From: Oncomelania hupensis
Taxonomy: Eukaryota; Mollusca; Gastropoda; Littorinimorpha; Pomatiopsidae
NCBI GenBank assembly: GCA_036898135.1
Contig: JBAHVR010000303.1
Location: 1-64,000, forward strand
DNA length: 64,000 nucleotides
Reading direction: 5' to 3'
Below the pieces are notes generated by a model. That model had not been told where the DNA came from. It saw nothing but the letters and a program-made list of their open reading frames with translations, and did not search any database. The stretch's first letter is position 1; each line of letters begins with the position of its first letter. Shown here one piece after another: positions 1-10,140 of this stretch. Position numbers and translations under genes: made by a program.

Positions 1-366
1 GTGAGAATAAGTTTAGTTTGGAAATTATAGTTTTGTCGTCAAAGCTAACAGATGATGTAATGGGTACGCCTAACTGTTGCTCACACAGACCGTTTAAGCG
101 TGTTTACTTCTCTTTCTAGTTGTGTAAACAAACCACTGTATCTCATATACCCATTTCAGCTGCGGGTGTAATTTTTAAAGAATCAAACTTGAGGATATTT
201 CTAGACACCTGCACACATGAAAATCGTATTTTTGAAAGAGTTTTTCGTGTGGCTTAATTTTGCCGTTTTTCAGGCAACAGTCACTATGAATTTTAATAGG
301 ATCTGTGAAGCTGACATGGGTGATCTTGGGACTTTTTAGGCAAATGAGCGGAATATACGGCGATAG

Positions 367-368
<2 letters not shown>

Positions 369-435
<67 letters not shown>

Positions 436-496
436 CCACCATACTTATCATCATCACTATCATCACCATCACCATCATCATCATCATCATCATCAA
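369..496. repeat. (ATC)n microsatellite
   Basis: An imperfect to perfect CAT tract, read as poly-His or poly-Met. Confidence 0.97.
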
Positions 497-545
497 CGTC
501 ATCACCGTTTTGACATCCTCAATGAACAATGTTTCCTCTTCACTT

Positions 546-735
546 TCACACACATACGCACGCACACGCATCATGCACATACACACACAAACACACACAC
601 ATCATGCACATACACACACAAACACACACACAAACACACATCCACACATCATGCACATACACACACAGACACACACACACATCATGCACATACACACACA
701 AACACACACACACATCATGCACAGACACACAACAT
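546..735. repeat. (CA)n-based minisatellite with CATCATGCACAT units
   Basis: The unit CATCATGCACATACACACAC, with extra (CA)n, repeats about five times (near 570, 600, 647, 680 and 713). The rest, 800-1740, is unique AT-rich DNA with no gene recognised. Confidence 0.9.
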
Positions 736-1799
736 CACTCTCCGACCCAAAATACATGTACACTCTCTGTCCGCAATATTCCTGCCCGCGCAGCCGATAA
801 ACTAACTAAAACGTATGTCCCATACACAATTAATAGCTCCATATTGTATATAGGCCTACTATTATTGCATAGCCTATTATTCTGACTTGGCATACTCTGT
901 TATGTTTAAACCAGCGGAGTGATCATATTTCCTTGAGTGGAAATATTTCTATGGGCTTAATCAATTTTAATTTATTCATTCCAATGATTACACTTTGAGT
1001 TAGGGTTGATTCGCTTCATAATGCCCCGAACCAATCCACGTCCGTAACACGGTAGCGCCCTGAAAAAGCTAAAATGCCCCATGGGCGTAAAGGCTTTAGT
1101 TGTATAGATGGATAAAATCATGTGTTCTGAGCTAAAAGGGCAAAGTTCCGAAGTTCTAAAGCAGAGTGTAACTTGGGTAGAGCTGTAAGCGAACAAGCAA
1201 AAACTCGGTAAGCGCTCTCAACAAACGCAGTCATAATTTTTTATTCTTCCTGGATCATGGAAGCATGTGTGGTGAAATGGTACGCGGAACAATTACGTGC
1301 GTCTTTGGCAACGGCGGATTCGAACTTGACTTGAATTCAGAGATAAAGGAAAGTTTCAGCATTCATAAAATAGTTCAATAACTAAACTAGTTTTAATTAA
1401 TTTCGTCATGCCGGAACAAGCCTTTATCTATTTTTCACTATAAAGTTCAGACTACTCTGCCTGGGTAACCGTGTCCTCAAGAAACCACTTTATTTTATAA
1501 GTATACGAAATAAAAATATGATTTTTACAGTACATCTTGCTCTATCTACATATATCGCTTTGTGTTGATAATATTGTTCTAGTAATGACGTTTCGTCTGT
1601 TTCTCTTTCTTCTTCTTCTTCCTCTTCTTCGACGACGACCACATTCGTATTTCATAGTAAGTCAGTCTAAAATTATTAGCACACATACACACAAACACAC
1701 ACACACACAGCATGGTCAGATGAGATGCATGAAATGAAATGCGCAGCAAGGCAATTGAATACACAAGCACGAAGACAGTACTAGGAGGAACTTCTGGCA

Positions 1800-2122
1800 T
1801 AACTGTCATTCAGCAAGGAGATGGCGGTAGGAATGAAAGTGATTTTGTACTTCTGTGTTCTGGTGCGAGCACAGCGGAATCTTTGTTTACAAGGCAGAAG
1901 CTCAAACACACAGGAGAGAGGAAGGTTGGGTCACACTGAATAGTAACTGCCTTGCTGAGGGCTTTGTTATTGAACAGCTGTTCCAGAGACACCTGCTTCT
2001 TGCCAACTATCTTGCAGCACACAATGACAATGCCAGACAGAGAGATTTTGCTCTTCACTCTGAGTGCCCTGTACCAACAAATAAATGAAAATGTTAGGAC
2101 TGATTCTACAAAAGCATGGTAG
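1800..2122 (-). mobile_element. LINE fragment, C-terminal end of a reverse transcriptase ORF (second LINE family)
   Basis: The minus-strand translation is open for about 114 codons (2154-1810). It contains the pattern VLTFSFICWYRALRVKSK, then SGIVIVCCKIVG, then a region ending near STKSLSFLP. This pattern is typical of the post-thumb C-terminus of non-LTR retrotransposon polymerases (established family knowledge, recalled rather than searched). No palm motifs are present, so it is a fragment. A plus-strand LINE of a different family begins immediately at its 5' side (about 2145). The endonuclease end of probably the same minus-strand LINE reappears at 3570-3880. Inference: one old minus-strand LINE that lost most of its RT and took up another LINE. 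Confidence 0.6.
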
Positions 2123-2144
2123 CAAAGCTCTGTCGTTATACTAG

Positions 2145-3568
2145 ATACTATCACAACAGCAAGAAGGCCTACCAGACGGTGAAGCGGCTAACAAGTGTTA
2201 ACAGCCCAAGGTCTCCACAATCCAAAGCAAGTCTGGCATATGCCTTACAGAAGAACAAGAAGTCTTGGACAGATGGACAGAGTACTGCTATGACCTTTAC
2301 AACCACATACCAAACGGAGACCCATCAGTTCTAGCATGTCCCCAGAACAGAAAAGAAGAAGAAATCCTCCCAATTCATCGAGAAGAAGTTGAGGCAGCAG
2401 TGCATTCGCTGAAGAAGGGGAAGTCAGCGGTAGTGGACAACATACCCGCGGAACTGCTTCAAGCAGGAGGAGAATCGATGATTGACGCACTCACCATTAT
2501 TTGTAACAAGATCTGGCAGAGTGGCCTACACCATAGACCCAGTTGCTTGTCATCACTCTTCCCAAAAAAGGCAACCTTCAGGAGTGTGAAAATTACCCCC
2601 ACAATCAGCCTCATCAGCCGTCCCAGCATGCTCCTCCTGAAAACAATACTCAACAGGTTGAACCACAAACTGAACAAATCATAGCTGAAGAGCAAGCAGG
2701 ATTCAGGACAGGGCGAAGTATCACTGAACAGATTTTCAATCTCAGAATAATCTGCGAGAAATACATACAGCACCAACAACATCTATATCATGTGTTTGTA
2801 GACTTCAGGAAAGCTTTTGACCGAGTCTGGCATGCAGCTCTGTGGGCAACCATGAGAGTGTAAAACATCAGCCCTAACATTATTGAAGTTATTAAAAGCC
2901 TGTATGACAAGGCTACCAGTGCAGTCCTCCAAAACAGCGCCATCGGAAACTGGTTCAGAACACCAATCGGTGTGCGTCAAGGATGCCTCCTCTCTCCAAC
3001 ACTCTTTAACATCTTCCTAGAGCGCATCATGTCAGATGCCCTTGCAGATCACAAGGGCACAGTCAGCAAAAGGGGTAGAGCAATCTCCAACCTCCATTTT
3101 GCGGATGACATTGATGGATTGGCTGGAGAGGAACAAGACCATAAACAGCTTGTGCAGAGGCGTGACACCACCTCCAGAGCCTATGGAATGGAAATAAGTA
3201 CAAAGACCAAAATGATGACCACCAACAATAATGGCATCAACATGGACATCAAAGTCCAAAGCCAATCCCTCAACACAGTGCATAGCTTCAAATATTTAGG
3301 AGCCATTGTATCAGACAATGGGTCTCGACAGGAAGTCCTCTCCAGGATCGCATAAACAACTGCTCCCCTGACAAGGTTGAAGCCCATTTGGAAAGACAGG
3401 ACCATCAGTCTACATTCCAAAGTAAGGCTGCTTCGCTCCCTTGTTATCTCCATCTTCCTTTACGCTTGCGAAACATGGACCCTCACTGCAGATCTACAAC
3501 GAAGAATACAAAGCATGGAGATGTGCTTCAGAAGACTTCTGGAAATGTCCTATACCCAGCACATCATC
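2145..3568 (+). mobile_element. LINE reverse transcriptase, broken copy (LINE family 1)
   Basis: Overlapping plus-strand reading frames give a continuous non-LTR retrotransposon polymerase in pieces. In order: a pre-RT linker (HNSKKAYQTVKRLTSVNS, DRWTEYC), then KKGKSAVVDNIPAELLQAGGE, EEQAGFRTGRS, RT motif A (DFRKAFDRVWHAAL), motif B (VRQGCLLSPTLFN), the catalytic motif FADD at 3098-3109, and a thumb region (SFKYLGAIVSDNGS, FLYACETWTL). The endonuclease domain is absent. The frame is broken between 2543 and 2684 and by stops at 2861-2863 and 3353-3355, so it is inactive. The copy stops abruptly near 3568, before its own 3' end. Related copies lie at 39.0-39.8, 43.2-43.7 and 53.9-55.4 kb. Confidence 0.9.
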
Positions 3569-3569
3569 C

Positions 3570-3880
3570 AATAACAGCCTCTCAATTCCTCAACGGAATC
3601 ACTGTCCCACACCTTGATCTCTTTGGCCTGCAATTGTTCTCTTTTTAATTTTTGCACACAGGTAGGCAACAACAGAACTGTATCATGATCAGACAGGTGC
3701 TTTTGTGATGCATCTGTAGGCATTAGCAATAGTACCAGAGCATTTGTCTAAAATATTGTTAATCCTGGTTGTGCAACTGACATATTGGTGCAGAGCAGGC
3801 ATAGTTGCATGTATAGGTCACAATCATTGAGATCCCCCATGATAAAAATAGGGCATCGCGCGACACAGTGCGAAGCCTAT
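3570..3880 (-). mobile_element. LINE fragment, end of AP-endonuclease domain
   Basis: Read on the minus strand, this segment gives IMGDLNDCDLYM, then LDKCS-like sequence, and then VSDHDTVLLLPT encoded around 3675-3697. The GD(L/F)N and SDH motifs are the last catalytic motifs of the APE-type endonuclease of non-LTR retrotransposons (established). KREQLQAKEIKVWDSDSVEEL follows, which is typical of the region after the endonuclease. Frameshifts interrupt it. Orientation matches the 1800-2122 fragment, suggesting both are remains of one minus-strand LINE split by the plus-strand LINE at 2145-3568. Confidence 0.65.
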
Positions 3881-4103
3881 ATATACACACACTGCAGCAG
3901 TACGAGCGTTGTTGGCTTTGGGATGTCTTTAATAAGACTTTAGTAATACTTTAATACTGACTAAGAATCTTTCAAGCCAATTATTATTGTGAACAATAAT
4001 GTGAAGGAATTGTGTCCAGTATAGTATTTATTCATCATTGTCATTCTAATGTAAGCAAAAGCTAGTCCGTCGTCGTCGTCGTCCCCCTCCTCCACCTCCT
4101 CCT

Positions 4104-4176
4104 CTTCCTCATCATCATCATCATCATCATCTTCTCCTTCCTCTTCGTCGTCGACGTCGATGTCGCTATTGTCGTT

Positions 4177-4223
<47 letters not shown>
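4104..4223. repeat. (ATC)n and (GTC)n microsatellite
   Basis: CAT/CGT triplets, read as poly-Asp/Glu on the minus strand. Confidence 0.96.
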
Positions 4224-4224
<1 letters not shown>

Positions 4225-4535
4225 GTCATTACTACGATACTGCTCTCTATCTCTCTCCACAGATACGGTCAAAGGGAAGCAACTTCCTAAACACCTCCCT
4301 CCTTTTAGAAGAATGTAGGTCTATACCGTACAGAGTTTCAAATAAAAGTTATGTCCATTCCGCATCAAATTCCAGACATAATCTGAAACTTGTAAACCAA
4401 ACTAAATCACTGATCATGAAGTAGTCTTTGCTTTAAAGTTCACTCAAACGTTGAACAAGTGGTGTGAATGACCAAAGAATAAAGTGAAAACAGAATACAG
4501 AATTTATTCAGCCAAATGACAACATACATTGTCTA

Positions 4536-5558
4536 CATTACATTACATGATTATTGCTTTAGGTCCAGCGGACTCTTCCGAGCCCAATCAGGACCGGACA
4601 ACCCCTGATCCGCATAAAAGACCTGCTGAAACAACCCTAGTGGTAAAACTGAAGGCTCTCCACCAGCCAGTCACTTTACAATAAAGACATCCCACGCACG
4701 GGACGCTGAGGCTATGCTCTAATTTATTAAATCCCCGTTTACAAAAACAAAATAGAATACAAACGTCATTATAAATTATCAACAAAACACATACATATAA
4801 AATGCCTACATTGCTAAATAATAACATCATAGGAAGCCCTAGTGACCACCTGGCAGAAAGCGTCCAATATTCCCAAGCTGATCCAACAGACCTCACACAC
4901 AAATAAGGAGTCTTGTCCCGGAAAAGTTTTCAAGAAAAAAGGTAGGTGACTGGTCTAGCGAAGAAGACGATAGTATAGTATAGTTTCCTCCCTCCCTTCA
5001 ATAATGGTACAGGACGCAGTCAATATAAAAATTTCAAAAATAAAAATTCGATTTTCTTTCCGTCTTCTAATAGCGATCTTCCTGCCTTTACACCACCTGT
5101 TTGAGTGATGGATGTGTGTTTGGTATGTGTGAGGGTGGATGAGACAGGTGAGCGTGTATGTTGGTATAGGTCGCCGCGCTTTGAGCCTGAATGATTTGGG
5201 GTAAGGCGCGTATAGCATCCTGCATTATTATTATTATTATCATTATAGCAGATTGGTATAACAAAGCAGGAATGAGAAAGAACAAATGAGAAAGGCAGCG
5301 ACAGTGGGAATTTAAAGCACTAAATTTCCAGAAAGTGGGGATACTATTTATACCGAAACCCCCGGCACCCCAACGGGGGGATATATGAATGAATGAATGA
5401 ATGAATGAATGAATGAATAATTTATAAAGCGCGTAAATATCTCCACGCCGACGGGCATGATCGCAGCGCTGGTGGGAGGGAGGTGGATAAACACACACGC
5501 ACACACACGCATACAGACAGTGGCGGGAAGGGTGCATAGATCATAACTTAACATACAT
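4536..5558 (-). mobile_element. Family A retroposon, minus copy with alternative 5' head and nested SINE
   Basis: The reverse strand carries the whole family A body, from GGGGTGCCGGGGG near 5375 through the TATAAATA-containing segment to GGACCTAAAGCAATAATCATG and a (TGTAA)n tail at 4536-4552. It is interrupted by a SINE at 4984-5243. The flanks both read ATACATTGTCTA (4524-4535 and 5559-5570), a 12-bp target site duplication placing the true 5' end at 5558. The 5' head (about 5375-5558, with a tandem AATG run at 5386-5416) differs from the heads of the copies at 5579, 42223 and 55681, so heads look modular. No coding capacity is evident. Confidence 0.8.
4984..5243 (+). mobile_element. SINE (Arg-tRNA-derived family), 5'-truncated, nested in family A copy
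   Basis: From TTTCCTCCCTCCC to an (ATT)n tail, this segment matches the 3' two thirds of the full SINE at 61124-61555, including the GCGCTTTGAGCC segment near the 3' end. The tRNA head is missing, as in 5'-truncated retroposition. TATAG occurs on both sides (4979-4983 and 5244-5248) and is the expected host sequence of the interrupted family A element, so this insertion is younger than its host element. Confidence 0.8.
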
Positions 5559-5578
5559 ATACATTGTCTATAAAAATT

Positions 5579-6286
5579 ACCCCTTGGGGTCATGAGCAAT
5601 CTTGTCACTGTAGATTGTTCTAACCTATAAAGGGAACAGTGAAAGCCCCAGTTGAAAACCTGTCTTGCCTTTGTAGGCATGACTAATTCACTGCGGCAAC
5701 AGTTCCCCCCGTTGGAGTGCCGGGGGTTTCAGTATAAATAGTATCCCCACTTTCTGGAAATTTAGTGCTTTAAATTCCCACTGTCGCTGTCTTCATCATT
5801 TGCTCTTTCCCATTCCTGATCTGTCCTATCACTCTGCTATACTTTCTTCTTCTTCGCTAGATCAATGACCTACCTTTTTTCTTGAAAACTCTTCCTGGAC
5901 AAGACTCCTTGTTTGTGTATGAGGTCTGTTGGATCAGCTTGGGAGTGTTGGACGCTTTCTGCCGGGTGGTCACTAGGGCTTCCTATGATTGTATTATTTC
6001 GCACTATAGGCATTTTATATGTATGTGTTTTGTTGATGATTTATAATGATGGTTGTATTCTATTTTGTTTTTGTAACCGGGGTGTTCGCGTAGTTGAGGT
6101 CAACCCTCAGCCGTCCCCCGCGTGGGATGTCTTTATTGTAAAGTGACTGGCCGGTGGAGGGCATTCAATTTTCCCACTAGGGTTGGTTCGGCAGATCTTT
6201 TATGCGGATCGGGGGTTGTCCGGTCCTGATTTGGCTCGGAAGAGTCCGCTGGACCTAAAGCAACAATAAATCAATCAATCAATCAA
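5579..6286 (+). mobile_element. Family A retroposon, full-length copy with CCCCTTGGGG head
   Basis: A complete copy of about 708 bp. It starts with CCCCTTGGGGTCATGAGC, has an internal TATAAATA near 5735, and ends GGACCTAAAGCAACAA followed by (TCAA)n. Exact 11-bp direct repeats CTATAAAAATT flank it (5568-5578 and 6287-6297). The variable tetramer tail and the duplication length point to target-primed reverse transcription by a LINE machinery. A 77-codon open frame (5913-6146) recurs in other copies with poor amino-acid conservation and is probably not translated. A GGTTCGA-like stretch occurs only in some copies, so a pol III origin is unproven. Confidence 0.88.
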
Positions 6287-6598
6287 CTATAAAAATTGCT
6301 CTGATGTTGGTAGACAGTCACACACACATACACACAACACTTTTTAAGATTTCAATTAAAAGATCTTGCATAGGCAGTTGCAACATTAAGCACAATCACA
6401 ATGGACATGTCAAGAATCAAAAATGGACATGTGTATATAGTATATTACAGACAAGCTGCTTTAATCACGAAATCTAATTCACACACACACAGACACACAC
6501 ACACACACTTGTAAAAAAAACCGCCGTTGTTATGACTTTTATAAAGCGCTACATACGTTGTTTTGACATTTCTGTAAATTTGTTCATTTTTTTAAGCT

Positions 6599-6690
6599 AA
6601 CCATAACTCTAACCCTAACCCAAATCCTAACCATTAACCTAGCTCTAAGCCTAACGGAATGCTGTTTTGACGTCAAAATAATGGGGCGGT
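6599..6690 (+). mobile_element. Fragment of the MITE with telomere-like core
   Basis: A degenerate CTAACCC block (6599-6655) is followed by GTTTTGACGTCAAAATAATG, as in the 53.1- and 55.5-kb copies. The GTAGAAACGACG termini are not preserved. Confidence 0.5.
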
Positions 6691-6956
6691 CAAAAGAACG
6701 TATATAGGTAGAGTCTAAGTCTATAGAGTTTGTATAAATAATGGCATTTCTACACACACACATACACACACACGCACACCTACACAAACTTACACAAATC
6801 TCCCTCACACAACTCTCAGTCTCACACACACAAACACACACACGCAAACTTACCCAATTCTCTCTCTCTCTCCCTCTCTTTCTCTCTCTCACACACACAA
6901 ACACATACTCATAAAACAACACACATACAACACACACAAAAACCAACATAAACAAA

Positions 6957-6985
6957 TCAACACAAACGCATAAATTCTCTTTTAC
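6957..6985 (-). other. Donor-side intron sequence after exon 3 of the minus-strand gene
   Basis: The minus strand reads CTTACCAG|GTAAAAG at the 6986/6985 boundary, a good splice donor. Beyond it, the sequence to 6300 consists of CA/CT microsatellite (6725-6905), a short telomere-like CTAACCC block (6599-6655) and unique AT-rich DNA. I could not identify a following exon inside the window. Confidence 0.4.
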
Positions 6986-7183
6986 CTGGTAAGCCAGGTG
7001 TGCAAGGTGAGATAGGTGATATGGTGGAACTTGAAGTAGAAGACTGCAAAGATGGGTGACGGCCTGCGACGGGAACGGTGAACCCTACGGGACAACCGGA
7101 GCTACTGTTGGGCGATGGTCTTGACGATGCTATAGGCTCTGTGGATGGCCGTCTTGCTGATTTCACTGGGGTAGTTTCTGTGG
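6986..7183 (-). CDS. Exon 3 of unidentified Ser/Thr/Pro-rich protein gene
   Basis: A 198-bp internal exon on the minus strand. The acceptor is a pyrimidine-containing tract ending ATGCTCAACAG|CC at 7184-7185 and the donor is CCAG|GTAAAAG at 6985-6984. It is open throughout in phase 1, the same phase in which exons 1 and 2 end, so splicing keeps frame. The encoded stretch is rich in Ser, Thr and Pro (for example SARRPSTEPIASSRPSPNSS and SSTSSSTISPISPCTPGLPG) with no recognisable fold, suggesting a disordered linker. A decayed tandem duplicate lies 158 bp upstream in the intron (7250-7341). Function unknown. Confidence 0.55.
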
Positions 7184-7249
7184 CTGTTGAGCATAAAACA
7201 AATTGTGAATAAGGTGAGGGGGAGAAGGAGGAGGAAGGAGAAGAAGAAT

Positions 7250-7341
7250 TGGTACTGTTGTTGAGGGATGGTTTCGGTAACGCTATGGGGTCTATGGATG
7301 ATCGGTCGCCTTGCCTGATTACACTGGGGTCGCTTCTGTGG
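7250..7341 (-). pseudogene. Decayed duplicate of exon 3
   Basis: The minus-strand sequence starting after TTAACAG at 7342-7343 aligns base by base with the first 90 or so bases of exon 3 (7183-7095): ACAGAAGCGACCCCAGTG matches ACAGAAACTACCCCAGTG. In the phase used by the gene, a TAA stop appears at codon 7 (7321-7319) and no donor equivalent to that of exon 3 is preserved. It therefore cannot be a functional alternative exon as sequenced. Inference: a tandem exon duplication that lost one copy. Confidence 0.6.
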
Positions 7342-7365
7342 CTGTTAAGGAGACACGATTAAAAT

Positions 7366-7386
7366 GAGAAGAAGAAGAAGAAGAAG

Positions 7387-7444
<58 letters not shown>
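7366..7444. repeat. (AGA)n(TCA)n microsatellite in intron
   Basis: Perfect trinucleotide tracts, AGA then ATC, lie between the duplicate exon and exon 2 of the minus-strand gene. Confidence 0.95.
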
Positions 7445-7445
<1 letters not shown>

Positions 7446-7464
7446 GAAGATAAGGGATGCTTAC

Positions 7465-7542
7465 CTGCGCTGAGGGACGGGGTAGAACTTAGTGTTGGGC
7501 TCTCGCTGTAAACAGCTCCCCTCTCAATAACTGTCACAACAT
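7465..7542 (-). CDS. Exon 2 of unidentified Ser/Thr/Pro-rich protein gene
   Basis: A 78-bp minus-strand exon with acceptor TTTGTACGTGCAG|AT and donor CAGCGCAG|GTAAGC. It is open in phase 1 and symmetrical (1-1). Joined to exon 1 it reads ANTD-VVTVIERGAVYSESPT. The length is a multiple of three, so the exon could be skipped without frame change. Support comes from two good splice signals plus phase agreement with exons 1 and 3. No domain is recognised. Confidence 0.5.
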
Positions 7543-8855
7543 CTGCACGTACAAAATGGTTTTACAGTAACAACACAACACAACACAATTGTCAAAGATG
7601 TGCTGTACCCAGCTCTCTGAACTGGAATCGAGCGCAGAGGAACGTCACCAACAAACCCTATTGTTGTTGTGGATTAGCCAACAGAAACGACGAGGTGCCT
7701 GTATTCTGCAGTAACGCTTAATGACTGCATTAGAGGCTTTCCCCCATTTACCCCCACCTCCCCCCCCCCATCCCGCTGTTAGCAAAGCCTGTGACGTTTC
7801 ACAGGGGCCCCTCGATAATGTTTAAGCTGCTTTCAGGCCCATCGGGTATCTGTCACCTTAATAATGTGGCTTAATAAACTCTTCTATGATCATACTATCA
7901 AGTTTGAAGACTGTGACATCAGAATTACTTGAACTGAATTACAAGAATTGTTCTTTGGTAATATAGAAGAACGCACATGCGGTTCTTCACCTCCTCCTCC
8001 CCACTCCACTCCTCTTTATTCATTCATACCAGTGTTTTTCAACTGAAAATGTATCTTCCATGAACTGTGTCCAATACATGTACATCCAGTCATGTAAAGA
8101 ATGTCTAAGGGATGACTAAAGATATCAGTTATATTAGACAGGCTACTGCAGACTCCAAGTATGCGCTAAACATAATTCTACGAGCCTTAATTTACAGACC
8201 TGCCTACCTCCTTTTTGCCTTGACAGAAGAACACTCTGGAAAAAGTGGAAGAATCCAGCATAAAAGCAGAAGAAAAATTTGTCGCTGAATATGCCTCTCG
8301 CACTTGTACAAAGATCCTTGATTAACATAACATTACAACTTTTAATTTTTTTTTTTAACCCAACAGTAAGTTTCATTCTTTGTACACACAGGCAGTCATC
8401 ACTGAAGAATTCTCAAAATTTCATATTTCTTCTTCTTTTTTACGGTCTCACTCTCATCTTTGTCAACGTGAATGGTTTCTTCGTCGTCCATTTCATGAAC
8501 GGGAACCACGCGTTTCGTCGCCATGTTTTAGAAAGAAAGACTTCTTTTGTGTTCTTCAGTACAGAAGAGTGCAGCACAGTGGTTATCTCCCTTCTGTACA
8601 AAAAATACGATCTCTCTTACGGATTCAAGACTAGATTGGAATGCAGAAGATTTTCGATTTCTTCAGCGGAAAAAAGTTGTCAGAGGCGGAAGGGCGGAAA
8701 AAAGCATTAAAATTCGGAAGAATCTTCCGCCAAAAACGGAAGGTAGTCAGGTCTGCTTATAATGCTAACATAATTATGTCATTCACCTATAATAAAGCAC
8801 AGATTTCAAAGTCTGGAAATATCTACTCAAGCATACATTTAAAAAAAAAAGTTAC
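7543..8855 (-). other. Intron 1 of the minus-strand gene, no other feature
   Basis: A unique AT-rich sequence with a short poly-C/T tract near 7740-7770 and imperfect TTCCGCC/GGCGGAA repeats at 8660-8745. Frames of 60-140 codons here lack features of real exons. Confidence 0.4.
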
Positions 8856-9735
8856 CTGTGTTAGCTGGGCTCGATGGTTCCGAGGAACTGTAGGAACCCG
8901 CTGAATGCGAAGCATCGTCCGCAGCAAATGACTCTGACGTTATGGACGGCCCCAAATCTGACGTTATCGATGAGGCATTGTCTGACCAAAATGTCAAAGA
9001 CGAATCTGGAGTAAATGGGGAACAGTCACTCTTCGGCGATGCTCCCCTTTTTCTCGCGTCGAGCTGGTTCACTCCTCCTCCACAAGATCCGAACCCACGT
9101 CCCTCTTTTGACCCAGGTCGGTTGCCGAGGTCTTCGTGAGCGCTAATACTGTCTGGTCCACGTAAACGATCTTCGCTGTCCTGCAGCGTGAGTTGTCTTT
9201 TAAACTGGTCACTGGGTTTATTTCGCTCACCATACAAATCCGCCTCCCGTGATGCACCTCGCCGGCCACAGTTTGCGTTCGAGGCTTGTCTGTCAGGGTC
9301 AGGTCCCTCGCGGTGATGTTTTCTAGACAGCACGCAGCTGCTTGATTTTGCCCTGCCCTGCGCGTCATTCGTTTCGCCATCACCACCATCACGCGCACAG
9401 CCGCGTTTGGCAATAGGAGCACTGTTCTGCCGTCTGTGAGATCCCGCGTCTCCTGAAGAACCGTGCTGACAGTCGTTGAAGACGTCATCGCTTTGGGAAT
9501 CGTCACGCGAGAAGCCGAGACGCAACAATTTGTCTGATGACGTAGGGCTCGTGGGACTTTGAGTCTGATCGCTGTCGGAACCCATCAGCGATCTCATGGA
9601 CATATCCGCATGCGCATCTCCGTCTCCGCTGAGAGACTTGGAACTTGGCGTCTTGCCGCCTCCGTGAGGGGCTCTTGTTCCGCTCTTGTTTCGATGCGGC
9701 AGGAATTTCTTTAACATTTCTGGAACTTTCGGCAT
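8856..9735 (-). CDS. First coding exon of unidentified Ser-rich protein
   Basis: A minus-strand ORF, the longest frame here not explained by a repeat. I place the start at the ATG at 9735 (MPKVPEMLKKFLPHRNKSG); it could extend upstream to 9867, but that part looks non-coding. The exon runs 293 codons and ends at ACACAG|GTAACT (8855-8854) in phase 1. Residues 1-20 form a basic, amphipathic-looking N-terminus; the rest is Ser/Asp/Gly/Arg-rich low-complexity sequence (for example SPTSPTSSDKLLRLGFSRDD) with potential phosphorylation sites. Base composition is clearly GC-richer than the surroundings, supporting real coding sequence. Intron 1 is about 1.3 kb. I do not recognise the family. Confidence 0.6.
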
Positions 9736-9965
9736 AGTGTTGATTGGTGCGTTGTTTGTTGTTTGTTTTTCCAATAGTGGGGCTCGTTGTGTGTATTTAC
9801 TCGTTCTCTCCTCCCAAAAAAATAGGAGTGGAATTCTGGAAAAATTCTCAGTTACTAAAGCTGACAAGGGTTGTTGATTTCTGCATCTGTGAAGACCAAA
9901 ATTGTTCTTGTTATTTTATAGTAAGAATTTAAGTTGGAATAAACCAACAGAATCAAAGACCATCT

Positions 9966-10140
9966 TTGAAGAAATGGAGAAGAAGAAGAAGAAGAAGAAG
10001 AAGAAGAAGAAGAAGAAGAAGAAGAAGAAGAAGAAGAAGAAGAAGAAGAACAAGAACAAGAACAAGAACAAGAACAAGAAGAACAAGAATGAAAGAAAAA
10101 AGAAAGAAAGAAAAAAAAGAAAGAAGCAACCGAAACAAAA
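9966..10140. repeat. (GAA)n microsatellite
   Basis: A long purine tract of GAA/AAC-GAA units, upstream of the minus-strand gene start. The poly-Lys, poly-Arg and poly-Ser frames over it are translation of the repeat. Confidence 0.97.

Noticed and set aside
305..885. ORFs of 100-166 residues (poly-His, Thr-His)
   Set aside because: Translated ATC and CA repeats without any domain or splice context.
5913..6146. A 77-codon ORF (MCMRSVGSAWECWT...) repeated at 42563-42796 and, altered, in other copies
   Set aside because: It is part of the family A retroposon. Other copies break the frame, so it follows DNA identity and not protein selection.
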